Shown here: positions 25,944 through 36,895 of the stretch, in pieces
Position numbering within the stretch: position 1 is the stretch's first letter
Layout: each line of letters begins with the position of its first letter
From: Chloroflexota bacterium
Lineage (GTDB): Bacteria; Chloroflexota; Limnocylindria; Limnocylindrales; CSP1-4
Direction of reading: 5' to 3'
DNA: 64,000 bases
Assembly (NCBI GenBank): GCA_016191395.1
Contig: JACPOS010000024.1
Coordinates: forward strand, 23,111-87,110
The notes under the pieces: generated by a model
Told to the model about the DNA's origin: nothing
Seen by the model: only the letters and a program-made list of their open reading frames with translations
Databases searched by the model: none
Translations under genes and position numbers: made by a program

Positions 25944-26798
25944 GTGGCGTTCCTGCGTCCGACCCGCCTCGAGGACGCGATCGGCGCGCTCGGGAGCGGT
26001 GGTCCCAGCGGTGCCGGGTGGGTCGTCGTCGCCGGTGCGACGGACCACTACCCGGCTCGGGTTGGCCGGGCACCGGTCGAGGACGTGCTCGACGTGACGG
26101 CCATCGGCGGCTTGCGTGGCGCGGCGGCGGTCGACGGCGGCTGGCGAATCGGCGCGCTCACCACATGGACGGACCTCGTCGAGGCGGACCTGCCGCCGCT
26201 GTTCGACGCGCTGCGCGCCGCGGCGCTCGCGGTCGGCGGGCAGCAGATCCAGGCGCGCGCGACGGTGGTCGGCAATGTCTGCAACGCCTCTCCGGCCGCG
26301 GACGGCATGCCGAACCTGCTCGCGCTCGACGCGCTGGTGGAGCTCGCTTCGGTTCGGGGCCCGCGGCGCGTCCCGATCGGCGAGTTCGTGACCGGCAATC
26401 GGCGGACCGTGCGGGCTGCCGACGAGCTCGTGACGGGCCTGTTCATCCCCGCGCCCCTCGACGGCGCGACGGTTCGATCGGCGTTCGAGAAGCTCGGCTC
26501 GCGGGCGTATCTCGTGATCTCGATCGCCATGGTTGCCGCGGTCGTCGAGGTCGGGGCCGACGGCCTGATCGCGCGGGCGCGAGTCGCGGTGGGCGCGTGC
26601 TCGGAGGTCGCGCAGCGGCTGACAGCGCTCGAGGCGGACCTCGTGGGGCTGCGGGCACACGCCTCGACGGCCGGCGTCGCCCGCGCGGCGCACGTCGCTG
26701 CCCTTTCGCCGATCGACGACGTCCGCGGCTCCGCCGCCTACCGCCGCGACGCGGCCCTGACGCTTGTCCGGCGCGCGCTGGAGCAGGTGCTCGGGTGA
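25944..26798 (+). CDS. Molybdenum hydroxylase, FAD-binding subunit
   Basis: A 284-residue CoxM/XdhB-type subunit that passes electrons from the iron-sulfur clusters to its FAD. AFLRPTRLEDAIGAL is the typical start; VVVAGATDHYP corresponds to the first FAD phosphate-binding segment, and ATVVGNVCNASPAADGMPNLLALDA matches the second (T-x-G-G/V-N-x-xN-ASPAAD). The C-terminal CO dehydrogenase flavoprotein domain follows, with SEVAQRLTALEADL. GTG 25944 starts at the domain boundary; the track ORF is out-of-gene upstream. It overlaps the next subunit by GTGA. Confidence 0.9.
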   Translation: MAFLRPTRLEDAIGALGSGGPSGAGWVVVAGATDHYPARVGRAPVEDVLDVTAIGGLRGAAAVDGGWRIGALTTWTDLVEADLPPLFDALRAAALAVGGQQIQARATVVGNVCNASPAADGMPNLLALDALVELASVRGPRRVPIGEFVTGNRRTVRAADELVTGLFIPAPLDGATVRSAFEKLGSRAYLVISIAMVAAVVEVGADGLIARARVAVGACSEVAQRLTALEADLVGLRAHASTAGVARAAHVAALSPIDDVRGSAAYRRDAALTLVRRALEQVLG

Positions 26799-29611
26799 CC
26801 GCCGTCGACATCGCGTTCGAGGTCAACGGGCGCCAGACGACCGTCCATGTCGAGCCGATGCGGCGCCTGTCGGACGTGCTGCGGGACGAGCTCGGGCTGT
26901 TCGGGACGAAGGTCGGCTGCGAGGCCGGAGACTGCGGCGCGTGCACGGTGCGGCTCGGCGGACGCCAGGTGGAATCGTGCCTCGTCCCGGCGGCGCAGGC
27001 GAACGGCACGACGATCCAGACGGTGGAGGGACTTGCGGCGCGCGACGGTGTCGCGGGCGACCTGCAGGCCGCGTTCCTGGACCACGGCGCCGCGCAATGC
27101 GGAATCTGCACGCCCGGGATGCTCATGGCCGCCGAGACGCTCCTGGCCGCGGACCCGAACGCCGACGACGCCGCGATCCGCGACGGCATCGGCGGCGTGC
27201 TATGCCGCTGTACCGGCTACGTGAAGATCGTCGAGGCGATCGCGGCCACGAGGGATGCGCGACTCGTCGGCGCCGCGACGGGCGTCGGCAGCCCGGTAGT
27301 TCCCGTCGCCGGCGCGGCGGTGGGGTCCCGCATTGCGAAGGTGGATGGCCTGCCACGCGTGCTCGGCACCGCCCGCTACGGCGCCGACCATCGACCCGAT
27401 GACGTCCTGGCGGTCCGGGCGATCCGGTCGCCGCACGCGCGAGCGAGATTCGAGATCGGCGACCTGGCGCCGTTGCGCAGCCGGCACCCGGGACTTGTCG
27501 ACATCATCACGGCCGCGGACGTCCCCGGGCAGAATCGGTACGGGATCTATGCCACTGGCAAGGACCAGCCGGCGCTCGCGGACGGCGTGGTCCGCCACCC
27601 GGGAGAGGCGATTCTCGCCCTCGTGGCCGACGAGGCGACCCTCGCCGCGATCGCGGATTCCGACCTTCCGATCACCTGGGAGCCACTGCCGCCCGTCCGT
27701 GGCCTCGACGACGCGCTAGCGGCGGAGGCACCCACGCTCCACGACGCCTCGCCGGGCAACGTCCTGATCCGCGGCCGCCTCGCACGCGGCGACGTCGACG
27801 CGGCCCTCGTGGCATCCCACGCGACCGCGACCATCGACGTGGAGACGACGTTCGTGGAGCACGCGTACATCGAGCCCGAGGCCGGCGTGGCAAGGCGCGT
27901 CGGTGATCGGATCGAGCTGACCGTCAGCACCCAGGCCCCGTACATGGATCGCGACGAGGTCGCGCTGATCCTCGGCATCCCGCCGGCCGACGTCCGCATC
28001 ATCCCGACCGCCTGCGGCGGCGGCTTCGGTGGCAAGCTGGACCTGGGCGTGCACGCGCTGATCGCGATCGCGGCGTGGCGGACCGGGCGCCCCGTCCAAG
28101 CGGTCTGGACACGCCCGGAATCGATGGCCGCCAGCCCGAAGCGCCATCCGTCACGAATCCGCGCGACTGCCGGCGTGGACGCGGACGGCCGCCTGACCGC
28201 GTACCGCTTCCACGGTGACTTCGACACCGGCGCGTACGCCTCCTGGGGCCCCACGGTGGCCAACCGGGTACCGGTCCATGCGATGGGGCCGTACGGCTTC
28301 GACGCCGTGCTTGCGACGACCCGCGCCGTCTACACGAACAACCCGCCCGCCGGTGCGTTCCGCGGCTTCGGCGTGCCGCAGGCGTCGATCGCCCACGAGG
28401 CGCTCATGGACGACCTGGCCGCGCAGCTGCAGATCGACGCCCTCGAGTTCCGGCTCACGAATGCCCTTCGCGCGGGATCCACGACCGCCAGCGGCCAGCG
28501 GCTCGACGCGAGCGCCGGCCTGCCTGCCTGCCTGGAGGCGCTCAGGCCGCACTGGCAGCGGCTGCGTGCCGAGGCGGCGGCACACAACGCCGGGGCCGGC
28601 GGATCCGGCGTCCGGGTTCGGCGAGGGGTCGGCATCGGGGCCATGTGGTATGGCATCGGGAACACGTCCATGTCGAACCCGTCCACGATCGAGATGGGCG
28701 TCACCGACGACGCGCGGGTGGTGCTGTTCTGCGGCGCGGTGGACATCGGCCAGGGCGCATCGACGGTGCTCGTCCAGATCGCGGCGGACGCCCTCGGCGT
28801 GCCCGCCGGGGTCGTGGAGCTCGTCTCGGGCGACACCGATCGAACGGCGGACGCCGGCAAGTCGTCCGCCTCGCGCCAGACGTTCGTCTCCGGCAACGCC
28901 GCGCGCTTGGCCGCCGCGGACCTCCGCCGCCAGATCCTGCTGCTCGCCGAGGTCGCCGATCCCACCACGGGGGCCGACGCAGCTGCCATCACGTTCGAGG
29001 AGGGCCGCATCGTCGTGACCGAGCCCGGCGGTCGAACGAGCGAGATCGACCTTGCGGAGCTGCCGCTTGTGCCGGTTCGCGACGTGTCAGCGGCGTGCGT
29101 CATCGCCGGACGCGGCACGTTCGATCCACGGACGACGCCGCTCGATGCGGACGGCCAGGGCGTGCCGTACCAGACCTACGCGTTCGGGGCCCAGCTCGCC
29201 GACGTCGAGGTGGACCCAGAGCTGGGCACGGTGAAGGTGCGCCGGATCGTGGCTGCGCACGACGTGGGGCGTGCGATCAACCCGACCCAGGTGGAGGGCC
29301 AGATCCACGGCGGCATCGCGCAGGGGCTCGGCTTTGCGCTGATGGAGGCGTACGTGCCGGGTCGCACCGAGAACCTGCACGACTACCTGATCCCGACCGT
29401 CGGCGACATGCCGGAGATCGAGTGCCTGCTGATCGAGGACCCGGAGCCGTCCGGCCCGTATGGCGCGAAAGGGGTGGGGGAGCCCGCGCTCATTCCCACC
29501 GCCCCGGCAATCCTCGGCGCCATCCACGATGCCGTCGGCGTGCGGATCACCCAGCTCCCGGCCACGCCGGACCGCGTCCGCGCGGCCATCCTCGCCCGGG
29601 CTGGCGCGTGA
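26795..29611 (+). CDS. Molybdenum hydroxylase, fused 2Fe-2S and Mo-cofactor subunits
   Basis: A 938-residue fusion of the two other subunits of a xanthine-dehydrogenase-family enzyme. Residues 1-160: plant-type 2Fe-2S cluster (Cys42, 47, 50 in CEAGDCGAC and Cys62), then a second cluster (Cys102/105 in QCGICTPG, Cys137/139 in CRCTG). Residues ~180-938: aldehyde oxidase/xanthine dehydrogenase Mo-binding region with ACGGGFGGK, PPAGAFRGFGVPQ, a QGAST segment, and near the C-terminus GAKGVGEPALIPTAPA, whose Glu is the catalytic base. The substrate is not identifiable; context suggests a purine, pyrimidine or pyridine. GTG 26795 overlaps the FAD subunit by 4 bases. Confidence 0.9.
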   Translation: MTAVDIAFEVNGRQTTVHVEPMRRLSDVLRDELGLFGTKVGCEAGDCGACTVRLGGRQVESCLVPAAQANGTTIQTVEGLAARDGVAGDLQAAFLDHGAAQCGICTPGMLMAAETLLAADPNADDAAIRDGIGGVLCRCTGYVKIVEAIAATRDARLVGAATGVGSPVVPVAGAAVGSRIAKVDGLPRVLGTARYGADHRPDDVLAVRAIRSPHARARFEIGDLAPLRSRHPGLVDIITAADVPGQNRYGIYATGKDQPALADGVVRHPGEAILALVADEATLAAIADSDLPITWEPLPPVRGLDDALAAEAPTLHDASPGNVLIRGRLARGDVDAALVASHATATIDVETTFVEHAYIEPEAGVARRVGDRIELTVSTQAPYMDRDEVALILGIPPADVRIIPTACGGGFGGKLDLGVHALIAIAAWRTGRPVQAVWTRPESMAASPKRHPSRIRATAGVDADGRLTAYRFHGDFDTGAYASWGPTVANRVPVHAMGPYGFDAVLATTRAVYTNNPPAGAFRGFGVPQASIAHEALMDDLAAQLQIDALEFRLTNALRAGSTTASGQRLDASAGLPACLEALRPHWQRLRAEAAAHNAGAGGSGVRVRRGVGIGAMWYGIGNTSMSNPSTIEMGVTDDARVVLFCGAVDIGQGASTVLVQIAADALGVPAGVVELVSGDTDRTADAGKSSASRQTFVSGNAARLAAADLRRQILLLAEVADPTTGADAAAITFEEGRIVVTEPGGRTSEIDLAELPLVPVRDVSAACVIAGRGTFDPRTTPLDADGQGVPYQTYAFGAQLADVEVDPELGTVKVRRIVAAHDVGRAINPTQVEGQIHGGIAQGLGFALMEAYVPGRTENLHDYLIPTVGDMPEIECLLIEDPEPSGPYGAKGVGEPALIPTAPAILGAIHDAVGVRITQLPATPDRVRAAILARAGA

Positions 29612-29688
29612 CCGCCTTCGGTGTCGCCGCGGCAGGGGTCGTCTGCCCGCGAGCCCTGGACGTCCGCTGATTCAGGCACACTCCGCGC

Positions 29689-30636
29689 ATGCCAACGAAA
29701 GTCATCCTCGACGTCGACACGGGAACGGACGACGCCGTCGCGCTCATGACCGCGGCGCTCTCGCCCGACATCGAGCTTGTCGGCGCGACCACGGTCAACG
29801 GCAACACCACGATCGACTACACGACCGAGAACACCCTGCGCGTGTTCGACTGGATCGGGATGCCGCAGGTTCCGGTGTACCGGGGCCTGGACCGGCCGAT
29901 CGTCCGCTCCCAGGTCGCTCGCGGCATGGCCACGCGAATCCACGGTGACCTGCTGGACCTGCCGGAGGTGTCCCACGGCGCGACGCTCCAGCCGGGACAT
30001 GCCGTCGACTGGCTGATCGAGACGTATCTCGCGTCGGACGGCGACATCGTCCTCTGCCCGGTCGGGCCGCTGACGAACATCGCGATGGCGATCCAGAAGG
30101 AGCCACGCATCGTCGACGCGATCCCGGAGATCGTGATCATGGGCGGCGCGCACGACCACGGGAACATGACGGCGTCCGCCGAGTTCAACATCTGGCTTGA
30201 CCCGGAGGCGGCCCGGATCGTCGTCAACTGCGGCCGCCCGATCCGGATGGTCCCGCTGGACGCCACCCATCGGGCCCTCGTGTCCACCGAGGATGCCGCG
30301 CGTCTCCGGGCCCTCGGCACGCCCGCCGGCGAGGCCGCCGCGCGCTTCGTCCTGAAGCGCATCGACGGCTACGACGCGACGCAGCCGATGCCGCACCGCC
30401 CGGGCGCCGCGCCGGTCCACGACGCACTGGCGGTCTGCGCGATCATCGATCCGACGATCCTGACCACGGACTTCATCCCGGTCGACGTCGAGGTCCACGC
30501 GGAGCTGTCGCTGGGCCGCACCGTGTGCGACTTCCGGTTCCGGAGCGGCAAGCCCGCGAACGTCCACTTCGCGACGGACGCGGACGAGCCGAAGTTCGTC
30601 CGGATGCTGCTGGAGATCCTCGGCCGGACGGCCTAG
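29689..30636 (+). CDS. Inosine-uridine-preferring nucleoside hydrolase family protein
   Basis: Ca2+-dependent N-ribohydrolase releasing free base and ribose. The 315-residue protein starts with the signature DVDTGTDDA; VNGNT, VCPVGPLTNIAMA, EFNIWLDPEAA and PVHDALAV (Asp Ca2+ ligand) are intact. The base specificity is unclear. CACACT at 29677-29682, 6 bases before the ATG, is a weak leaderless -10. It lies 77 bases after the molybdenum hydroxylase and probably feeds the same catabolic route. Its stop shares a CTAG with the stop of the convergent next gene. Confidence 0.92.
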   Translation: MPTKVILDVDTGTDDAVALMTAALSPDIELVGATTVNGNTTIDYTTENTLRVFDWIGMPQVPVYRGLDRPIVRSQVARGMATRIHGDLLDLPEVSHGATLQPGHAVDWLIETYLASDGDIVLCPVGPLTNIAMAIQKEPRIVDAIPEIVIMGGAHDHGNMTASAEFNIWLDPEAARIVVNCGRPIRMVPLDATHRALVSTEDAARLRALGTPAGEAAARFVLKRIDGYDATQPMPHRPGAAPVHDALAVCAIIDPTILTTDFIPVDVEVHAELSLGRTVCDFRFRSGKPANVHFATDADEPKFVRMLLEILGRTA

Positions 30637-32108
30637 GCGACGGCGGCGGGCTCCGCGCTCGGAAGGGCCGGCAATTCCCCGCGCAGGTAGGCATCGATCG
30701 CGGCCGCCGCGCGCTTGCCGTCACCCATCGCGAGGATGACGGTCGCCGCGCCGCGGACGATGTCTCCGCCGGCGAAGACGCCGGGCATGCTCGTCATGCC
30801 GCTCTCGTCGGTGACGATGTAGCCCCACTTCGTGACCTCGAGGTCCGGCGCCGTCTGGGTGAGCAGCGGGTTGCTGCGCGTCCCGATGGCGACGACGAGC
30901 ATGTCGCACGGGATGTCGAACTCGGACCCCTCGATCGGCTCGGGCCTGCGACGGCCGGACTCGTCCGGCTCGCCGAGCGCCATCCGAACGCAGCGGACGC
31001 TCGTCACCCAGCGCGACTCGTCGCCGAGGACCTCGGTCGGCGCGGCCAGGTACTCGAATTCGACGCCCTCCTGCTCGGCGTGGTGGACCTCCTCCGCCCG
31101 GGCGGGAAGCTCCTCGCGGCCGCGTCGATAGACGATCGTCGCGGACGCTGCCCCGAGCCGGCGCGCGGTGCGGACCGCGTCCATCGCCACGTTGCCGCCG
31201 CCCACGACCACGACGCGCTGGCCGTGGAGCACCGGCGTGTCGGCTCCCTCGGTCCACGCGCCCATCAGGTTGACGCGCGTGAGGTACTCGTTGGCAGAGT
31301 AGACGCCCTTGAGGTTCTCGCCCGGCACGTTCATGAACACCGGCAGGCCGGCCCCGACCGCGATGAACACCGCGTCGAACTTCTCGCGGAGCTCCGGCAG
31401 CGTGTAGGTGGTGCCGATGATCGCGTTGGCCTCGATCGTGACGCCCTGGGCGATGAGCCGATCCACTTCGGCCGCCACGATGTCCTTCGGCAGCCGGAAC
31501 TCGGGAATGCCGTAGATGAGGACCCCGCCCGCGGCATGGAATGCCTCGAACACGGTGACCTCGTGCCCGAGCTTCGCGAGCTCGCCCGCGGCGGTGAGGC
31601 CCGCCGGCCCCGAGCCGACGATGGCGACGGTCTTGCCGGTCCTGACCGCCGGCGAGCCGGCGATCTCCGCCGCGTGCCGCTGGCCCCAGTCGGCGACGAA
31701 CCGCTCCAAATGTCCGATGGCCACGGACTGGCCGGTCTTCGCGCGCAGGCAGACCTTCTCGCACTGGATCTCCTGCGGGCAGACGCGACCGGTGACGCAC
31801 GGCAGCGCGTTGTCGGACAGGAGGCTCTGCGCCGCGGACTTGATGTCGCCGTCGCGCAGGAACCGGATGAACTGCGGGATGTTGACCCGGACCGGGCAGC
31901 CATCGATGCAGTAGGGCTTCGGGCACTGGAGGCAGCGTTCGGCCTCCAGGATCGCGAGCTGCTCCGTCAGCCCCAGGTTGACCTCGCCGAAGTTGGCGGA
32001 ACGTGCCGTGGCGTCCTGCTCGGGCATCGCGACACGCTTGAGGGCCATCCGCTCCTTCGGGGTGAGCGGCACCTTGGGCGTGAGTGGCGCCTCGGGGTCC
32101 AGCGTCAT
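30633..32108 (-). CDS. NADPH-dependent oxidoreductase, GltD/NfnB-like large subunit
   Basis: A 491-residue FAD/NAD(P)-binding iron-sulfur protein like the glutamate synthase small subunit and the large subunit of NADH-dependent ferredoxin:NADP oxidoreductase (NfnB) or sulfide dehydrogenase (SudA). The N-terminal 4Fe-4S region is CLQCPKPYCIDGCPV plus CEKVC; the FAD site is IVGSGPAGLTAAGEL and the NAD(P) site VVGGGNVAMDAVRTA; VFAGGDIVRG is the C-terminal FAD motif. ATG 32108 overlaps the stop of the preceding small subunit by 4 bases. With that partner, Nfn/Sud is more likely than glutamate synthase, and no GltB is nearby. Confidence 0.87.
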   Translation of the reverse strand: MTLDPEAPLTPKVPLTPKERMALKRVAMPEQDATARSANFGEVNLGLTEQLAILEAERCLQCPKPYCIDGCPVRVNIPQFIRFLRDGDIKSAAQSLLSDNALPCVTGRVCPQEIQCEKVCLRAKTGQSVAIGHLERFVADWGQRHAAEIAGSPAVRTGKTVAIVGSGPAGLTAAGELAKLGHEVTVFEAFHAAGGVLIYGIPEFRLPKDIVAAEVDRLIAQGVTIEANAIIGTTYTLPELREKFDAVFIAVGAGLPVFMNVPGENLKGVYSANEYLTRVNLMGAWTEGADTPVLHGQRVVVVGGGNVAMDAVRTARRLGAASATIVYRRGREELPARAEEVHHAEQEGVEFEYLAAPTEVLGDESRWVTSVRCVRMALGEPDESGRRRPEPIEGSEFDIPCDMLVVAIGTRSNPLLTQTAPDLEVTKWGYIVTDESGMTSMPGVFAGGDIVRGAATVILAMGDGKRAAAAIDAYLRGELPALPSAEPAAVA

Positions 32109-32992
32109 GGCCGTGCTCCCGCCCCGGCGCCGACGGGTGGGGCGTCGACCGGGGCACCCGTGCGCAGGCCGATCTTGCAGGCCTCGCGATGCTCCAGCGC
32201 CGCCTTCTCGAACGGTCGATACGTCGACTGGCGGTCGGCGAGCTCGTTGAAGTCGACCCGCAGGCCGTCGAACTCCGGCCCCTCCACGCAGGCATAGCGG
32301 ACGATGCCGTCGACGGTGACGCGACAGCCCCCGCACATCCCGGTGCCGTCGACCATGATCGGGTTGAGGGAGACGGTCGTCTTCACCTCGGCCGGGCCGG
32401 TCAGGCCCACGACCGCGCGCATCATCGGCACGGGCCCGACCGCGAAGACCTCATCCACGCCGCCCCTGGCGAGCTCGTCGGCGAGCGCCGTCGTGACGAA
32501 GCCCGGTCGGCCGTAGCTGCCGTCGTCCGTGCAGGTGACGACCTCGCCGCACGCCTTGAGCTCGTCCTCGAGGATCACCCACTCACGCGACCGGCCGCCG
32601 ATGATGCTGGTCACCGCGACTCCACGGGCGTGCAGCGCCTGGGCGATGGGGAGGATGACCGCGGTGCCGACGCCGCCGCCCACGCACACCGCGTGGCCGT
32701 GCTCGGGCAGCTCCGTGGGGCGGCCCAGCGGACCGGCAATCCCGTCGATCACGTCGCCAGGGACGAGCTCCACCAGGTCCAGGGTGCTCTTGCCGATGCC
32801 CTGGATGACGAGGGAGATGGTGCCGGCCGCCGCATCGACGTCGGCAATCGTCAGGGGAATGCGCTCGGCGCCGGGGCCAAGGTGGACGATCACGAACTGG
32901 CCGGGCCTGCGGATCTCGGCGATCCGGGGCGCCTGGACCACGAGGCGGTACACGTTCGGCGAGAGCTGCTCGTTTGCCAGGACGCGATGCAA
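32105..32992 (-). CDS. Sulfide dehydrogenase/ferredoxin-NADP reductase small subunit (NfnA/SudB-like)
   Basis: A 295-residue FNR-fold flavoprotein with a C-terminal 2Fe-2S cluster. YRLVVQAPRIAEIRRPGQFVIVHL and IPLTIADVD form the FAD domain, AVCVGGGVGTAVILPIAQAL the NAD(P) domain, and GMCGGCRV with ACVEGPEFDG the cysteine cluster. It is the usual partner of the following GltD-like gene in an electron-bifurcating or sulfide dehydrogenase complex. The start codon is TTG at 32992, with GGGAG 9 bases upstream. A C-terminal Gly/Ala/Pro-rich tail is present. Confidence 0.87.
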   Translation of the reverse strand: MHRVLANEQLSPNVYRLVVQAPRIAEIRRPGQFVIVHLGPGAERIPLTIADVDAAAGTISLVIQGIGKSTLDLVELVPGDVIDGIAGPLGRPTELPEHGHAVCVGGGVGTAVILPIAQALHARGVAVTSIIGGRSREWVILEDELKACGEVVTCTDDGSYGRPGFVTTALADELARGGVDEVFAVGPVPMMRAVVGLTGPAEVKTTVSLNPIMVDGTGMCGGCRVTVDGIVRYACVEGPEFDGLRVDFNELADRQSTYRPFEKAALEHREACKIGLRTGAPVDAPPVGAGAGARP

Positions 32993-33066
32993 GGAGGCTC
33001 TCCCGGACTACGGTTTCCTGAGCCTCATGCTGGCGGTTCCGCGAGTCGGGGAGTAACGCCGGAACG

Positions 33067-33080
33067 CCCCGATCTCGGGG
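33067..33080. terminator. Small hairpin between two minus-strand reductase genes
   Basis: Palindrome CCCCGA-TC-TCGGGG in the 150-base gap between the FNR-like gene and the NfnA-like gene. It is short and without a T-run, so only a possible weak terminator or pause site. Confidence 0.3.
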
Positions 33081-33142
33081 GCCGAACGTCACCTCTCCGG
33101 CGTGCCTCGATCGTGCCCGGGCGCGGCGGCGCCCTTGCGAGG

Positions 33143-33967
33143 TCAGCCCGGCTCGGCCCCCTGGCCGACGAGGGCGGCATCCTTGCCCTTCGGCCAGTAC
33201 AGCTCCTTCTTGACGTGGAACTCCGGGAACCCGCGCCCCATCAGCTCGCGCTCCACGTTGAGGATCATCTCGGGGTTGCCGCAGATGTAGACGACGGTCC
33301 TCTCCGGCTTCAGGCCGTACTCGCGGCAGACGTCGGCGACGATCGTCTCGGCACGGCCCCCGCGGCCGGACCAGCCCGCATTCCGCGGGTCGCCGGGGCG
33401 GGAGATGGTCGGTACGTAGCGGAGCGGATAGCCCTTCTCCGCCTCGAGCGCCTCCAGCTCCTCGCGGTAGCCGAGCTCGTCGACGTACGAGCAGCCGTTG
33501 ATGATGACCGTCTTCCGCGGCGCGTCATCGAACATCGACTGGCGGATCATCGAGATGAACGGGGCGATGCCCGTTCCCGTGGACACGTACAGGTGCGTCC
33601 GGGTGTCCGCCGGCTCCAGCAGGAACTTGCCCTTGGGCCCGATCATCCGCATCCGGTGGCCGCCCGGCAGGCGCCACAGCAGCGTCGTGAACCGCATGAT
33701 CGGCACGAGGCGAACGAACAGCTCGTAGCCGTTCATGCCGGCCTCGGCGGGCGCCGAGGCGACCGAGTACGGGCGCTGCCACAGCTTGCCGTCCGCGAAC
33801 ACGCCGGTGGTCATGTACTGCCCGGGCTCGAACGGCGTGGGCTCGCCCTCGAACTTCACCCAGAAGTACGCGAGGTCCTGGTTCAGGTCAACGCGCTTGA
33901 CCAGCGTCGCGTTGTACTGCGGCGCGCTCGGATCGATGACGCGTTCGTCGTCGTGGTGGTGGGGCAT
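33143..33967 (-). CDS. Ferredoxin-NADP+ reductase
   Basis: A 274-residue single-domain FNR: VKFEGEPTPFEPGQYMTTGVF and RPYSVAS bind FAD; LYVSTGTGIAPFISMIRQS and VYICGNPEMI bind NADP. A His-rich start (MPHHHDDE) precedes the domain. ATG 33967 is preceded by GAGGAG and, 25 bases upstream, by TAGACT. The longer track ORF begins in the promoter region. It probably cooperates with the Nfn-like pair in balancing NADPH and ferredoxin. Confidence 0.88.
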   Translation of the reverse strand: MPHHHDDERVIDPSAPQYNATLVKRVDLNQDLAYFWVKFEGEPTPFEPGQYMTTGVFADGKLWQRPYSVASAPAEAGMNGYELFVRLVPIMRFTTLLWRLPGGHRMRMIGPKGKFLLEPADTRTHLYVSTGTGIAPFISMIRQSMFDDAPRKTVIINGCSYVDELGYREELEALEAEKGYPLRYVPTISRPGDPRNAGWSGRGGRAETIVADVCREYGLKPERTVVYICGNPEMILNVERELMGRGFPEFHVKKELYWPKGKDAALVGQGAEPG

Positions 33968-33992
33968 CGGGCTCCTCGGGGCTTGTGGCCCA

Positions 33993-33998
33993 AGTCTA
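33993..33998 (-). promoter_or_regulatory. Likely -10 element of the ferredoxin-NADP reductase gene
   Basis: TAGACT on the minus strand, 25 bases before the ATG, in the divergent region shared with ppdK. A -35 box is not clear. Confidence 0.45.
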
Positions 33999-34053
33999 CT
34001 GGCGGACGGCCGTGACGATCCGCCGCGGGATCTGGCCCGGGAGCGACCGCGGC

Positions 34054-34059
34054 TACAAT
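34054..34059 (+). promoter_or_regulatory. Likely -10 element of ppdK
   Basis: TACAAT, the closest match to the bacterial -10 consensus in this region, 41 bases before the ppdK ATG. AAGGAG follows 12 bases before the start, so the mRNA is leadered. Confidence 0.55.
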
Positions 34060-34100
34060 CCGGGAGCCCGCAAGCACGACCGAAGGAGCCTCGCCTTCTC

Positions 34101-36887
<2,787 letters not shown>

Positions 36888-36895
36888 CCAGACCG

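Noticed and set aside
30633-32992. Glutamate synthase (gltBD)
   Set aside because: The GltD-like protein is coupled to an FNR-type small subunit and not to a GltB large subunit.
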